Assembly: GCA_016714085.1 (NCBI GenBank)
Contig: JADJNW010000005.1
Location: 124,001-188,000, forward strand
Direction: 5' to 3'
Source: Saprospiraceae bacterium
GTDB taxonomy: Bacteria; Bacteroidota; Bacteroidia; Chitinophagales; Saprospiraceae
Length of the DNA stretch: 64,000 nt
Shown here: positions 9,167 to 18,883 of the stretch, piece by piece
How positions within the stretch are numbered: position 1 is the stretch's first letter
Layout: each line of letters starts with the position of its first letter
The notes under the pieces: generated by a model
Databases searched by the model: none
What the model was told of the DNA's origin: nothing
The model's input: the letters and a program-made list of their open reading frames with translations, nothing else
Position numbers and translations under genes: made by a program

Positions 9167-10108
9167 TTAATTGTTAACTTTTCTTGCCCTTGTGCTTACA
9201 AAGATATTTTGACAGCTTTCGCAACGATTCTTGCGATTGCGCTCAAAGAAAATGTCGAGCCTGCCCAGCATAATGCCTGCCCAACCAGCTTGATTCACAA
9301 GCACCGGCGCACTATCTTGATTGCTAATGAGATCGGGTTGATCCATAAAAGTATGCGTGTGTCCACCCAAAATCAAATCAATATTTCGACTATTCTGCGC
9401 CAATACAATATCAGAAATCTTGCTGTCACTATATTTATAGCCCAAGTGCGAAAGGCAAATGACATAATCACATTTTTCATCATTTTTCAGCTGAGCAGCT
9501 ACGCGATTGGCATTGGCGAGTGGGTCGAGATATTGCGTTTCTTTGTATAAAGCCTTGGGTACCAAGCCTTCCAGCTCAATACCAACCGCCAAAACACCAA
9601 TTTTTAAGTGTTCAATTTTGAATATCTTATATGGTAAGGTTTTACCATTCATAATAGTATTGGAGAAATCGTAATTGCTGCTAATTAATGGAAAATTGGC
9701 ATTCGGTAATTGTTTGTATAAACCATCAATACCCGCGTCAAAGTCATGATTGCCGATGGTTGCAGCATCGTAGCCCATTTGTGACATGAGTTTCAACTCT
9801 AATTCGCCACCATAAAAATTAAAATAAGGTGTTCCCTGAAAAATATCGCCAGAATCAAAAAGCAAAACGTGTTGTTCTTGCTCTCGGATTTTCTGAATCA
9901 ACGCTGCTCGACGTGCTGCCCCTCCTAATCCCTGATTGCGGCTGCCATCCATTGGGAATGGTTCGATGCGACTGTGTACATCATTGGTATGAAGAATGGT
10001 CAATTTCAGCACCTCAGGATTAGCTGCAAATGCCTGTAATGGAAAAGCACCAGCGCCTGCGAGCAATGTACCTGTACCGAATTGTTGAAGGAAATTTCTT
10101 CTGTTCAT
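9167..10108 (-). CDS. Exported 5'-nucleotidase-like metallophosphoesterase
   Basis: An N-terminal Tat-type signal (NRRNFLQQFGTGTLLAGAGA) is followed by the calcineurin-like phosphoesterase core: TILHTNDVHSRIEPF, LFDSGDIFQGTPYF, TIGNHDFDAG, CLSHLGYK and ILGGHTHTF. These provide the two-metal site of UshA/5'-nucleotidase enzymes. It lacks the C-terminal nucleotidase substrate-binding domain. A lipoprotein consisting of just that domain lies at 31236-31979, so the activity may be split over two polypeptides. ATG 10108 (MNRRNF) is preferred over one 24 nt upstream because it places the twin-arginine signal at the N-terminus. The last 15 residues (KNRCESCQNIFVSTR) are less conserved. Confidence 0.85.
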   Translation of the reverse strand: MNRRNFLQQFGTGTLLAGAGAFPLQAFAANPEVLKLTILHTNDVHSRIEPFPMDGSRNQGLGGAARRAALIQKIREQEQHVLLFDSGDIFQGTPYFNFYGGELELKLMSQMGYDAATIGNHDFDAGIDGLYKQLPNANFPLISSNYDFSNTIMNGKTLPYKIFKIEHLKIGVLAVGIELEGLVPKALYKETQYLDPLANANRVAAQLKNDEKCDYVICLSHLGYKYSDSKISDIVLAQNSRNIDLILGGHTHTFMDQPDLISNQDSAPVLVNQAGWAGIMLGRLDIFFERNRKNRCESCQNIFVSTRARKVNN

Positions 10109-10198
10109 GCGTGTTGAGCTTTGTGAGTGCAAGGATTGAATTGCTTGCGTAAAGTTACTCCAATTCAGCGATTTTTTCCATCAGCCAACTGTGGCTCG

Positions 10199-11566
10199 CT
10201 ATATTTTTTGTGGATTCAATTTCTTTTTCACCTTTTCCAATATTTTCGTGTCGCCTGGATTGATACTGGTTAGCTTTTTGGTAAATTTAATCAGATTTGT
10301 ATATAACTGTCGGCGAGATAAAGGTAAATCTTTGTGGCGATTCAAGTAGGTACGAAAGCTCTCAAAAAGAGAGTACAAAGGTTCAATCTCATCTGTTTCA
10401 TAATAAGTAAGCAAAAGCATTACTTTGGAATTGAGATTATAAGAAAAATCTTCAAAAACAACTTCTTGTAACAAGGATTTTACTTCGTCATATTTTTTTT
10501 GATAAAAATACACCTGCGCAAGATTATACTTCACAGCATTATCTCGGAAGGCCTCCGGCAAATAAAACTGGTATTTTTCGATAAAACTAGCAACCCAGTC
10601 ATACTCGCCCAAACGCAGCGCGATGGTGCTGATATTCCTGAAATCCCAGGGAGAAAGTTCGCCTTCTACGATAATAATTTCCTTAGAAAGCGAATCTTTA
10701 TAAAGGTCAAATAATTCACTCTGAAACTGAAGATCACCCTGATTGATTTTGCTTACGCAATAATTAAAGGCAAAACCATACATACTCTCTGCTTCTTCGC
10801 GAGGAAATTTCAAACCATTGATTTCCAGTAATTGCTTGAGCGTAAAGTAGTGTTCCAGATTTTGTCCATCTTTTTCCATCAACAGAATTTGATAATACAC
10901 CGCGATAGAAGGTATATTTTCAAAACCGCCGTTCCGCACATACTCAATGATTTCTTCGATAAATTCGATATTATAAGTATGCGCAGCCACTTTTTGTTGA
11001 CCAAGGCTGAGGCAATAATAACGCAGTTTTTCGGAAATGTAAAAGCCATCTAAATTTCTGTTGATTTCTTCGATATTGGTCTTGGATGTCCGATCGTGCT
11101 TGTGAAGTTCGTAGTAGTTTTTTTCGAAATGAAACTGGTCGAGATAATAATCAGAAGACCTCAAAAAAGTAAGGTCTGACAATCGTTTTACATTCTTGAT
11201 AGCGCTGCCCCTGATGCGATCCAACTTTCTTTTGCCAATTGCTTCAAGTAAGTTTACCGCCTGGTTAAATTCTCTGTTTTCATAAACCTGTAACGAGAGA
11301 AAATCTTCAATTAATTTAAAAAGATCAGAGCAATATTTGCGGAAACGCACATCGTCATAACAAGCATCCGGATTAATTTTTTTCCATAAGTTTTCTTTCT
11401 CGATTTCGGCTTCATTTTGATCGTTGATATGCTCGGTTAGATGTTCAAACAAAGCAACAATGGCTTCGCTGCGATTAAAATATGGTGACTGCAAAAATTT
11501 TCTGAGCCGATTTTGCTCATATTTGTCGAATTGTTGAAGAATCCAATACAATTTGCTATTGCGCAT
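10199..11566 (-). CDS. Uncharacterised helical protein, 455 residues
   Basis: No family is recognised with certainty. The sequence is rich in charged and aromatic residues and predicted to be almost all alpha helical, without signal peptide or transmembrane segment. Repeated helix pairs such as NAVKYNLAQVYFYQKKYDEVKSL and LNSKVMLLLTYYETDEIEPLYSL resemble degenerate TPR-like repeats in the C-terminal half. The start is the ATG at 11566 (MRNSKLYWILQQF). It is transcribed towards the phosphoesterase gene 90 bp away on the same strand. Similar long helical cytoplasmic proteins are frequent in Saprospiraceae-like genomes, but no role is known to me. Confidence 0.75.
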   Translation of the reverse strand: MRNSKLYWILQQFDKYEQNRLRKFLQSPYFNRSEAIVALFEHLTEHINDQNEAEIEKENLWKKINPDACYDDVRFRKYCSDLFKLIEDFLSLQVYENREFNQAVNLLEAIGKRKLDRIRGSAIKNVKRLSDLTFLRSSDYYLDQFHFEKNYYELHKHDRTSKTNIEEINRNLDGFYISEKLRYYCLSLGQQKVAAHTYNIEFIEEIIEYVRNGGFENIPSIAVYYQILLMEKDGQNLEHYFTLKQLLEINGLKFPREEAESMYGFAFNYCVSKINQGDLQFQSELFDLYKDSLSKEIIIVEGELSPWDFRNISTIALRLGEYDWVASFIEKYQFYLPEAFRDNAVKYNLAQVYFYQKKYDEVKSLLQEVVFEDFSYNLNSKVMLLLTYYETDEIEPLYSLFESFRTYLNRHKDLPLSRRQLYTNLIKFTKKLTSINPGDTKILEKVKKKLNPQKI

Positions 11567-11689
11567 ATCGGAAGTTTTTTCTTATCTTAGCGGTGCGAAA
11601 GTATTTTTGCTTTCCAAATATACAACACGAATAAGAATAAATTCACATTTGGTGGTTATCTGGTTTCTCTTTTTATTTTGAACTGGCAC

Positions 11690-11697
11690 TATTTTTG
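11690..11697 (+). promoter_or_regulatory. -7 box (TATTTTTG) before the T9SS substrate gene
   Basis: TATTTTTG fits TAnnTTTG and lies 126 nt upstream of the ATG at 11824. The -33 element is not clear. A 5' leader of about 110 nt would result. Confidence 0.4.
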
Positions 11698-11823
11698 TAA
11701 CGATATTTCAAGAGAAACAATATGAATAAAGCAAACTTTTTTTCACAAATGTGAAGCTATGGGTATTTTAAGTCGAATAGAAAAGCCACGATTATAAAAT
11801 AGCAATGACAAAATCCACGAACC

Positions 11824-14304
11824 ATGAATGTATTTTTACGACGAAAGCGTTTTTTATTGTTCTTTTTCTTAGCGTGTTCGCTCTCGGCATGGGGGCAGTT
11901 AGATCGAGTTAGTCTAACTACTTTTGAAAACCAAGCTGTGAAAGATACTTTCACTTCCTACTTTCCTCTTCAATGGGCTACACCGACCCCTCAAAATGGG
12001 AATGCTACATGGAGACAAATTGCAAGTACCAAATATGAATTAACTTATACTCCTATTAATGGGTTTGTTGGTACAGATCATTTTAGAATATCTTATTTTC
12101 CAGTATCTTTTGCCTCCTATATCAGAGATTATACCATTGAAGTAAAAGCTGCGCAACTTATTGCTAATCATGACTATGCCTTTGGAGCAGAAAATACATC
12201 TCTTTCAATTAATGTACTCGGTAACGATATTAGCAGCAATGGTGTCAAAAATCTTACTGTAATTCCACTGACTAATAACGGTAACGCTACTTTCCAACCG
12301 GGTGCTTCGACGATAGAATTTACACCAGAACCTGATTTTGAAGGAGTTGCATATATCAATTATGTAGTTTGCAACGGCGCAGGTTTGTGTGATAACGGGA
12401 CGGTGACGATTCAAGTGTTAGGAGACAATACGAATCTGAGTGATACGCTTCGGGTTTTCACCAAAAAGAATAATGCACAAGTAATACTTGTTCCGAATAA
12501 TTTTAGTGTTACCAGCGCCCCTGGTAACGGTGCATATGATGATAGTGGCGATGCACCTCAATACTCTCCTAATCAAGATTTTATTGGCAAAGATTATATC
12601 GGCTTGAGCAACGGCAGTGTAAATAAAGTAGTAGAAGTAATCGTCATTGATGCCGAGAAGAATATGATGGCGTTTGATGATGAAGCTTATACCTCGCCGG
12701 AAACCATAGTCGAATTGAATGTATTGGAAAATGACCTTTATGGTTACGACTCTGGTTGTTTCACAATTAAAGACCAGCCACAAAATGGCACCGTAGAAGC
12801 ATCGGATGGGATTGTGACTTACTATCCTGCTTCAGGATTTGAAGGGGTAGATTGGTTTACCTATTCTATTAATGCGCCAGGTTGCGGTGCGGAAGAAGAA
12901 GTGGCAACTGTGTATGTATATGTAAGTAATTTTGAACCTTCACAGACGAAATTCTTCATGTACACGCCTAAGCACACGCCGTTGGTGATTGGTAATGATG
13001 TGCCAATTTCCAATTTTATGTACAAAATCAAGGCACAAGGACAGCTTGGGAAGGCTGTCATATTGGAAGGGCAGCGTGATACCACCATTAATAATCAAAC
13101 CATCGCCGGGAATAATCTCATTTTGTATCTACCTAATGACAATGTGAATGCCGGTGTGGATGAGTTTGAAATTACTTATTGCGTGTACGATGATGCCGGA
13201 AGATGTGCATACGAAAAATCTATCAAGGTCGAAATTGAAATTCTAGATATCAATAGAAATACGCAAGCTTCTTCTTGCATTGTTGACTGCATTTGGCCGG
13301 GTGACACCAATCGGGATGGCGTAGTGAATATGGAAGACCTTTTACCAATTGGTGTTGGGATGGGTGCAGTTGGTGTGCCGCGTTCTGATGCTGATTTCTC
13401 TGAATGGTATGGGCAGCAGGGTAATGATTGGACTTATGAAGAAGGAGAATTGAATTTCAAACACGTTGATACCAACGGAGATAGTATTGTTACAGCGCTT
13501 GATACTGCAGCTATTCGAAGCTTCTTCGGTTATACGCACGATCTTACTTCGGCTAAAATACCTTTCTATAAATATACGATCGAGTTACACGGAGATGTTT
13601 TCTACAATCCGGGTGATCTGGTAGAATTAGATATGGTGTTGGGGAATGAGGAATATCTAGTAGTTGATTTGTATGGATTCACTTTCCCATTTGAGTATAT
13701 TCCAGTGATAATTAAAAAAGAAAGCGTTCAAATCGATTATGCACAATCAAGTTGGTTGACCTACAATTCGCCTTTCTTGCAAATGTCGCACAACAACGAA
13801 CGCGGCTTGATTGAAACTGGATTTACTCGTACTAGTGGCTTGGCTGCTAGTGGCTTTGGAGAAATTGGTAAGATTCGATTTGTTGTGAGAGATGATATTG
13901 CTGGCATCCGCCCTGGTGATGACCCAATGGTGATTAACATAGGAAGCGGTACCTCTGTAGCTTCCAATAGCGCAGGGCAGACTTATGGAATGAATATCCA
14001 GGGATTGCAAATTTATATTATTCCTCAAAGCGAAGAAGAAATCGAAAACGCTCCTTTGACAGATGATCTGCTAAAAGTATATCCTAACCCCGCTCAAGAT
14101 TTATTGAATATTCATCTGAATGGGGGGCAAGAATTTGAACAAGTAATTGTTTATAATATAACAGGACAGGTAATTTATAACTCTGGTAAAACGTTGGCAC
14201 GCAAGACACAAATAGATGTAAGCCAAATGCAAAATGGTATTTATGTGCTGAGTGTTGTGACACCAAAAGGAGTCGTAAACAAGAAATTTGAAGTGCTGCG
14301 ATAA
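11824..14304 (+). CDS. Secreted Ig-like/dockerin-like protein with T9SS type A sorting domain
   Basis: An 826-residue extracellular protein. Residues 1-24 form a Sec signal peptide (RFLLFFFLACSLSAWG). Three or four Ig-like/cadherin-like modules follow, marked by repeated phrases such as INVLGNDIS, NVLENDLYGYD, FTPEPDFEGVAYINY and YYPASGFEGVDWFTY. Around residues 490-560 two calcium-binding dockerin-like loops appear (GDTNRDGVVNMEDL and DTNGDSIVTALDTAAI). Residues 749-826 form the T9SS type A C-terminal sorting domain (LLKVYPNPAQDLLNIHL to VVNKKFEVLR). It would cross the outer membrane by the type IX system and attach to the surface or be released. The role, adhesion or matrix, is inference from domain content. 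Confidence 0.9.
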   Translation: MNVFLRRKRFLLFFFLACSLSAWGQLDRVSLTTFENQAVKDTFTSYFPLQWATPTPQNGNATWRQIASTKYELTYTPINGFVGTDHFRISYFPVSFASYIRDYTIEVKAAQLIANHDYAFGAENTSLSINVLGNDISSNGVKNLTVIPLTNNGNATFQPGASTIEFTPEPDFEGVAYINYVVCNGAGLCDNGTVTIQVLGDNTNLSDTLRVFTKKNNAQVILVPNNFSVTSAPGNGAYDDSGDAPQYSPNQDFIGKDYIGLSNGSVNKVVEVIVIDAEKNMMAFDDEAYTSPETIVELNVLENDLYGYDSGCFTIKDQPQNGTVEASDGIVTYYPASGFEGVDWFTYSINAPGCGAEEEVATVYVYVSNFEPSQTKFFMYTPKHTPLVIGNDVPISNFMYKIKAQGQLGKAVILEGQRDTTINNQTIAGNNLILYLPNDNVNAGVDEFEITYCVYDDAGRCAYEKSIKVEIEILDINRNTQASSCIVDCIWPGDTNRDGVVNMEDLLPIGVGMGAVGVPRSDADFSEWYGQQGNDWTYEEGELNFKHVDTNGDSIVTALDTAAIRSFFGYTHDLTSAKIPFYKYTIELHGDVFYNPGDLVELDMVLGNEEYLVVDLYGFTFPFEYIPVIIKKESVQIDYAQSSWLTYNSPFLQMSHNNERGLIETGFTRTSGLAASGFGEIGKIRFVVRDDIAGIRPGDDPMVINIGSGTSVASNSAGQTYGMNIQGLQIYIIPQSEEEIENAPLTDDLLKVYPNPAQDLLNIHLNGGQEFEQVIVYNITGQVIYNSGKTLARKTQIDVSQMQNGIYVLSVVTPKGVVNKKFEVLR

Positions 14305-14353
14305 TAAAATCAGGTATAGTGTCGGAAATAGGCTTAAAAAAAGTTTGGTTCTG

Positions 14354-14488
14354 TATCTTTGATTTTATAATATTGTAGAAACGAAATTCGTTTAGAGGAC
14401 TGACATTCATTGCTTTATTCATATTCGTGGAATTATAATCATTGCTAGTGAGTCGTCCCGCCGTCAAGGCGGAACGGCTTTTTTTTTG
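14354..14488 (+). ncRNA. Candidate small RNA, hairpin module copy 1
   Basis: A -7 box TATCTTTG (14354-14361) is followed about 55 nt later by a segment shared with two later copies (TTCATATTCGTGGAATTATAA, 14419-14439, in related form) and then a GC-rich hairpin CCGCC-GTCAA-GGCGG with a nine-T run ending at 14487. The order promoter, conserved box, terminator fits a transcript of about 120 nt. It begins about 50 nt after the stop of the T9SS substrate gene, so it could also be an elaborate terminator. No known RNA family is recognised. Confidence 0.4.
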
Positions 14489-14708
14489 CATTTAATTTAT
14501 CCTATTAATTTTTATTATTTTTCACAAATTGATACTTGAAATTATTTAAAATAGTAGCTATTATGTATTTTATCAAAATATTTTTTTCACAAAAGGAAAA
14601 TTTTGTCTTTGTTCTAATGTGCAGAAATTTAAATATTTGTATCGTGAATGTGAGCAAATGGTGGATGCGAGTAATGTTTCGGTCAAAAGGACTGAATTTC
14701 AGAATTGA

Positions 14709-14785
14709 GATATGTTCATGGGATTATAAATTTGTTGGTAGTAAGTCGTCCTGCCAATTTTCGTAGGGCGACTTTCTTTCTTTAT
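14709..14785 (+). repeat. Hairpin module copy 2
   Basis: The box ATATGTTCATGGGATTATAA (14710-14729) is followed by a hairpin GTCGTCCT...AGGGCGAC with one wobble pair, then TTTCTTTC. It shares box, spacing and hairpin position with copies 1 and 3, but the stem bases differ compensatorily (GTCGTCC versus GTCTTCCC), which points to conservation of structure. Confidence 0.5.
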
Positions 14786-14838
14786 AACCTCTGTGTTAGA
14801 TAGCAAAGAAGAGAATGAAAAGAGGTTCATCACTATCG

Positions 14839-14907
14839 GATATGTTCATGGGATTATAATTATTCGTACAGTCTTCCCACCTTATGGCGGGAAGACTCTT
14901 TTATTTT
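14839..14907 (+). repeat. Hairpin module copy 3
   Basis: ATATGTTCATGGGATTATAA (14840-14859) is identical to copy 2 over 20 nt. The hairpin GTCTTCCC-ACC-TTAT-GGC-GGGAAGAC then leads into TCTTTTATTTTA. The hairpin overlaps the 3' end region of the convergent PLP enzyme gene (stop at 14906) and could terminate transcription in both directions. Confidence 0.5.
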
Positions 14908-16102
14908 ATGCTAAAGCCTGATCCAAGTCAGCGATAATGTCCTCCGCATTTTCAATTCCTACCGAAAGCCTTACCAAGCCATCTGTTATGCCATTTTGCA
15001 GGCGAATTTCCTTTGGAATATTAATATGCGACATTGAAGCAGGATGCAATATCAATGTATCTACGTCGCCGAGGGTAGGAGCGAGTGTACAGAAACGAAT
15101 TTTATTCATAAAATCAATTCCTGCTTGCAAACCGTCCTTCAATTCAAAGCTCAGCATTCCACCAAAATTGCGCATTTGCTTTTTGGCTAATGCATGATCG
15201 GGATGGGAGGAGAGTCCATTGTAGTTCACTTTCGATACTTTTGGGTGTTGTTCTAAAAATTGAGCAATGGCAAGCGCGTTCTGACTGTGGCGATCCATGC
15301 GTAACTCCAAGGTTTTCATACCATTATGTATAAGCCAGGCATCCCAAGGGTTACAATTTGTTCCTGCCAGCTTCATTGTTTGCCAGATTTTGCCTTTCAT
15401 CATGTCAACATCTCTACCAACTAAAGCACCTGCAATAGAATTGCCGTGTCCGTTCAAAAATTTAGTCGTGGAATGCACAATATAATCTACCCCGAACTCG
15501 AAGGGTTGCTGCAAATAGGGCGTGCAAAAGGTATTGTCCACCGCGCTGATGCGATTGTATTTTTTTGTAATATCTGCTAAAGCTTCCATATCTACACAAG
15601 CCATCGTAGGATTGGCGGGCGTTTCAAAATAAAGCATCCGCACCGAAGTATCATTTTTTATAATATTTTCAACCGTATTTAAATCTTTTAAATCTGTCAG
15701 AATAGTCTCAATACCAAGCGGTTGGAATACTTTTGTAAATAACTCGGTGGTGCCACCATAAAGATTACCTTGTGTAAGAATTTTATCGCCACTTTGTAAA
15801 GTTGCCATTATCAGGGTGGCGATTGCTGACATCCCGGAGCTAAAGAGAATTGCTTTTGCTTCCATATTCAGCCCATGCGTTTCCAGCAAAGCGATTTTAT
15901 CAGCAACCGCTTCTACGGTAGGGTTGCCATAACGGCTATAAACATGCCCTTGCTCTTTGCCCAGAAAAATGTCAATTCCTTGGTTAATCGATTCAAAAGC
16001 AAAAGAGGAGGTAGCATAAATCGGGAGCACATGCGATTCGGTCGTTTTTTTGCTTGGTAATTCGTGTACACACAGCGAACCAAAACCAATTTTATCTTGC
16101 AT
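14906..16102 (-). CDS. Cystathionine gamma-synthase / methionine gamma-lyase family PLP enzyme
   Basis: A 398-residue Cys/Met-metabolism PLP enzyme. YSRYGNPT (residues 55-62) is the phosphate-contact motif from the neighbouring subunit, FSSGMSAI (87-94) the cofactor loop, AVDNTF (187-192) contains the PLP-ring Asp, and STTKFLNGHGN carries the Schiff-base Lys214. The C-terminal LSVGIENAEDIIADL is typical of the whole family. It acts in the cytoplasm in gamma-replacement or gamma-elimination of sulfur amino acids. Family members cannot be separated reliably by eye, so synthase versus lyase is left open. No met gene adjoins it. It is divergent from rluD with a 244-bp intergenic region. Confidence 0.85.
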   Translation of the reverse strand: MQDKIGFGSLCVHELPSKKTTESHVLPIYATSSFAFESINQGIDIFLGKEQGHVYSRYGNPTVEAVADKIALLETHGLNMEAKAILFSSGMSAIATLIMATLQSGDKILTQGNLYGGTTELFTKVFQPLGIETILTDLKDLNTVENIIKNDTSVRMLYFETPANPTMACVDMEALADITKKYNRISAVDNTFCTPYLQQPFEFGVDYIVHSTTKFLNGHGNSIAGALVGRDVDMMKGKIWQTMKLAGTNCNPWDAWLIHNGMKTLELRMDRHSQNALAIAQFLEQHPKVSKVNYNGLSSHPDHALAKKQMRNFGGMLSFELKDGLQAGIDFMNKIRFCTLAPTLGDVDTLILHPASMSHINIPKEIRLQNGITDGLVRLSVGIENAEDIIADLDQALA

Positions 16103-16250
16103 TGTTTTTAATATTTTGAATGTTAATTGATTATTAATAAGGGTTTTATATATAGGGTTCTATACTTTTATTTGACTCAAGTTGTTATTTATTCAAGTGT
16201 GAAATTCGATATCTCATTTCCAGCAAGAGCCAAAAAAACAAAAAAGTTCA

Positions 16251-16280
16251 TTGCGAAGTAGTAAAGTTCCTTTAATTTTG
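16251..16280 (+). promoter_or_regulatory. Promoter of rluD (TTG-N19-TAATTTTG)
   Basis: TTG at 16251-16253 and TAATTTTG at 16273-16280 are separated by 19 nt, an exact fit to the Bacteroidota -33/-7 consensus. The ATG of the pseudouridine synthase gene follows 66 nt later. Confidence 0.65.
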
Positions 16281-16346
16281 TTAATTGCACTAAAACTTCC
16301 GGCATAGCTTGAGTAAGGAACGAAGCCGGTATAAAAGACTTGGAGT

Positions 16347-17441
16347 ATGCAGGAAGACGAAAAACTAAATGATGACCTCAACTCCGACGAGTTCTACGAT
16401 CAATATGATATACACGTTGATCCGAAGCAATCGCCTATTCGTATTGATAAATTTTTGATGGATAGAATTGAAAAAGCTACCCGCAATCGAATTCAAAATG
16501 CTATCAAATCCGGCTCTATTCTTGTTGATAAAAAAGAAGTTAAACCTAATTTCAAGGTCAAACCGGGCCAGATTATTTCGGTGGTTATCCCGCGCCCGCC
16601 GGGTGAAGGCATGGGCGTCGTTCCGCAGCGTATTCCTCTCGATATTCGCTATGAGGATGAAGATTTAATGGTCATTTACAAACCCGCAGGAATGGTGGTG
16701 CATCCTGGCGTCGGGCATTATCGCGGCACATTGGTCAATGCTTTGGCGTATCATTTTGGGCAGAATCATTTACCCATTATGGATGGCGATTATCAAGATC
16801 GCTTGGGTTTGGTGCATAGAATTGACAAAAATACTTCAGGGCTGTTGGTCGTCGCCAAAAGCGATTATGCGATGACTCATTTGGCGCGACAATTTTTCAA
16901 TCATACGATTGAGCGTACTTATTATGCACTGGTTTGGGGCGAACCAGAAAAAAATGCCGGCACCATTACTGGCAATGTAGGGCGACATCCGCGCTTTCGG
17001 CATCAATTTACGGTTTTCCCGGAAGGAGAAAGCGGGAAATGGGCGGTCACGCATTATAAAGTTTTAGAACGAATGTATTATGTGAGTTTGGTGCAATGCA
17101 ACTTGGAAACCGGGCGTACCCATCAAATTCGAGTGCATATGCAGCATATCGGGCATCCGTTGTTCAATGATGAGCGCTACGGCGGCGACCGGATTGTAAA
17201 AGGAACTATTTTTTCTAAATATAAAGAATTTGTTGAAAATACATTTACTGTTTTGCCCCGGCATGGTTTACATGCTAAATCCTTGGGATTTATACATCCG
17301 GGCACGGGTAAAGAAATGTTTTTTGAATCAGATTTACCAAGAGATTTTGAAAATGCTTTAAACGAATGGAGAAATTACATCGCGGGACGCAAGGCAGCGC
17401 TGGACAGCAACGTGAAGGAATGGCAACAAACCAATCGATGA
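16347..17441 (+). CDS. rluD: RluA/RluD-family 23S rRNA pseudouridine synthase
   Basis: A 364-residue enzyme that isomerises uridines in 23S rRNA. Residues about 30-90 form an S4 RNA-binding domain (IRIDKFLMDRIEKATRNRIQNAI). The catalytic domain contains YKPAGMVVHPG and the signature LVHRIDKNTSGLLV with the catalytic Asp near residue 158, then ETGRTHQIRVHMQHIGHPLFND. An acidic N-terminal extension (DEKLNDDLNSDEF) is common in the phylum. The stop overlaps the next gene's ATG by 4 bp (ATGA), so it is probably cotranscribed with the acyl-CoA reductase. RluD rather than RluA/C is chosen from the S4 domain and length. Confidence 0.9.
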   Translation: MQEDEKLNDDLNSDEFYDQYDIHVDPKQSPIRIDKFLMDRIEKATRNRIQNAIKSGSILVDKKEVKPNFKVKPGQIISVVIPRPPGEGMGVVPQRIPLDIRYEDEDLMVIYKPAGMVVHPGVGHYRGTLVNALAYHFGQNHLPIMDGDYQDRLGLVHRIDKNTSGLLVVAKSDYAMTHLARQFFNHTIERTYYALVWGEPEKNAGTITGNVGRHPRFRHQFTVFPEGESGKWAVTHYKVLERMYYVSLVQCNLETGRTHQIRVHMQHIGHPLFNDERYGGDRIVKGTIFSKYKEFVENTFTVLPRHGLHAKSLGFIHPGTGKEMFFESDLPRDFENALNEWRNYIAGRKAALDSNVKEWQQTNR

Positions 17442-18453
17442 ATCTATCAGAACGCATAGCCGTTTTAGCGGAATTGGGCGAACACCTGCGCGGCGAGGAC
17501 GAGTACCTTCGGGCGGTCATGCATCGCAGTTATTATAATAATAAATGGTTTACAATTGAAAATCAGGAACAAGCAATAAAAGCGATTGCTGAAAATTTTT
17601 GGATGAAAATAAGCTTCGCCAATGGCTCGATCATTATCATATTGATGATAATATTATACCGCAAACCATTGGTTTAGTAATGGCCGGCAATATTCCGCTG
17701 GTGGGTTTTCATGATATTTTATGCGTTTTTGCCGCAGGACATAAAGCGTATATCAAGCTCTCTGATAAAGACCCTTATTTGTTGCCATATTTATTTAAAT
17801 TATTAGAACAATTAAATAAAAAAACTAAATTCTATTTTGAAATTATCGAATTTTTAAAAGATTTTGATGCGGTTATTGCAACAGGCAGTAATAATTCGGC
17901 ACGCTATTTTGAAGCGTATTTTAATAAAGTCCCTAATATCATTCGCAAAAACCGCAATGCTATCGCTGTGCTGACAGGCTCGGAAACACAAGAAGAATTA
18001 CAGAATTTAGGATATGATATATTTCAATATTATGGATTAGGCTGCCGGAATGTTTCTAAAATTTATGTCCCAAGAAATTATGATTTTACATTATTACTGG
18101 AAGCATTATATGAATTTAGAGAGATCGTACTCAATGATAAATACAAAAATAATTTTGATTATAATTTTGCACTTTATATTTTAAATCAAACGCCACACCT
18201 GGCAAACAGTTGTATCATTTTGACCGAAGATAAATCCTTACAATCGCGCATTGCAGGGCTTCATTATGAATTTTATGAAGATATAAAAAACGTTGAAAAA
18301 GAGATCGAAACCCATGCAGAAGAAATTCAATGCGTAATAGCGAAAGATAATTTGCTCCAAATTCCTACACTGCCTTTTGGCAAAGCGCAAGCCCCGGAAT
18401 TGTGGGACTATGCAGATGGCGTGGACACCATGCAGTTTTTGTTATCTTTGTGA
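17438..18453 (+). pseudogene. Acyl-CoA reductase (LuxC-like), single-base frameshift
   Basis: The locus encodes an aldehyde-dehydrogenase-fold acyl-CoA reductase. The N-terminal piece MNLSERIAVLAELGEHLRG through NQEQAIKAIAENF is in one frame. The rest, from LDENKLRQWLDHYHIDD, is one base over and includes VMAGNIPLVGFHD, DFDAVIATGSNNSARYFEAYF and the catalytic Cys region YYGLGCRNVSKIYVP. The break is in a T run near 17592-17598, and adding one T restores 338 codons. Such enzymes reduce acyl-CoA to aldehyde with NADPH. The ATG at 17438 overlaps the rluD stop. The physiological substrate is unknown; no luxD/E partner is present. Confidence 0.85.
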
Positions 18454-18469
18454 TGCTGAAAACGACACT

Positions 18470-18883
18470 ATGGACTGGATATTGGCTATCCACGTTTTTT
18501 TGACATTTTATTTGACGGGTGTGATCTGGTTTGTACAAATAGTACATTATCCTTTGATGTCAAAAGTTGGTTATGACCGCTTTAAAGATTACGAAAATTC
18601 GCATACTTGGCTGACTACCTGGGTGGTAGGGCCGCAAATGATCGCCGAACTGGGTACAGGTGTCTGGCTATGGTTGGCAGATTTTTATAATCCCGAGCAT
18701 TGGATGAATATTGGACTGCTTCTAATTATCTGGCTATCAACCTTTTTTATTCAAAGTAAACTCCACAAAAAACTAATTCAAGAATTTAAACCTGAATGGC
18801 ATCGACAGTTGGTTCGCTCTAATTGGATACGAACAGTAGCCTGGACGGCGCGAAGCTTGTTATTGATTTGGCTCTTGCTTTAA
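18470..18883 (+). CDS. Small integral membrane protein, 137 residues
   Basis: Three to four hydrophobic helices are visible: LAIHVFLTFYLTGVIWFVQIV, MIAELGTGVWLWLADF, IGLLLIIWLSTFFIQ and the C-terminal RSLLLIWLLL. A conserved-looking VHYPLM motif follows the first helix. No function is recognised. The ATG at 18470 is used since upstream codons of the same frame overlap the previous gene and are not hydrophobic. It ends 4 bp inside the convergent xseB stop region. Confidence 0.75.
   Translation: MDWILAIHVFLTFYLTGVIWFVQIVHYPLMSKVGYDRFKDYENSHTWLTTWVVGPQMIAELGTGVWLWLADFYNPEHWMNIGLLLIIWLSTFFIQSKLHKKLIQEFKPEWHRQLVRSNWIRTVAWTARSLLLIWLLL

Noticed and set aside
14536..14766. A 76-codon frame between the hairpin modules
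   Set aside because: It has a low-complexity Phe/Ile/Lys composition, overlaps module copy 2, and no similarity is recognised.
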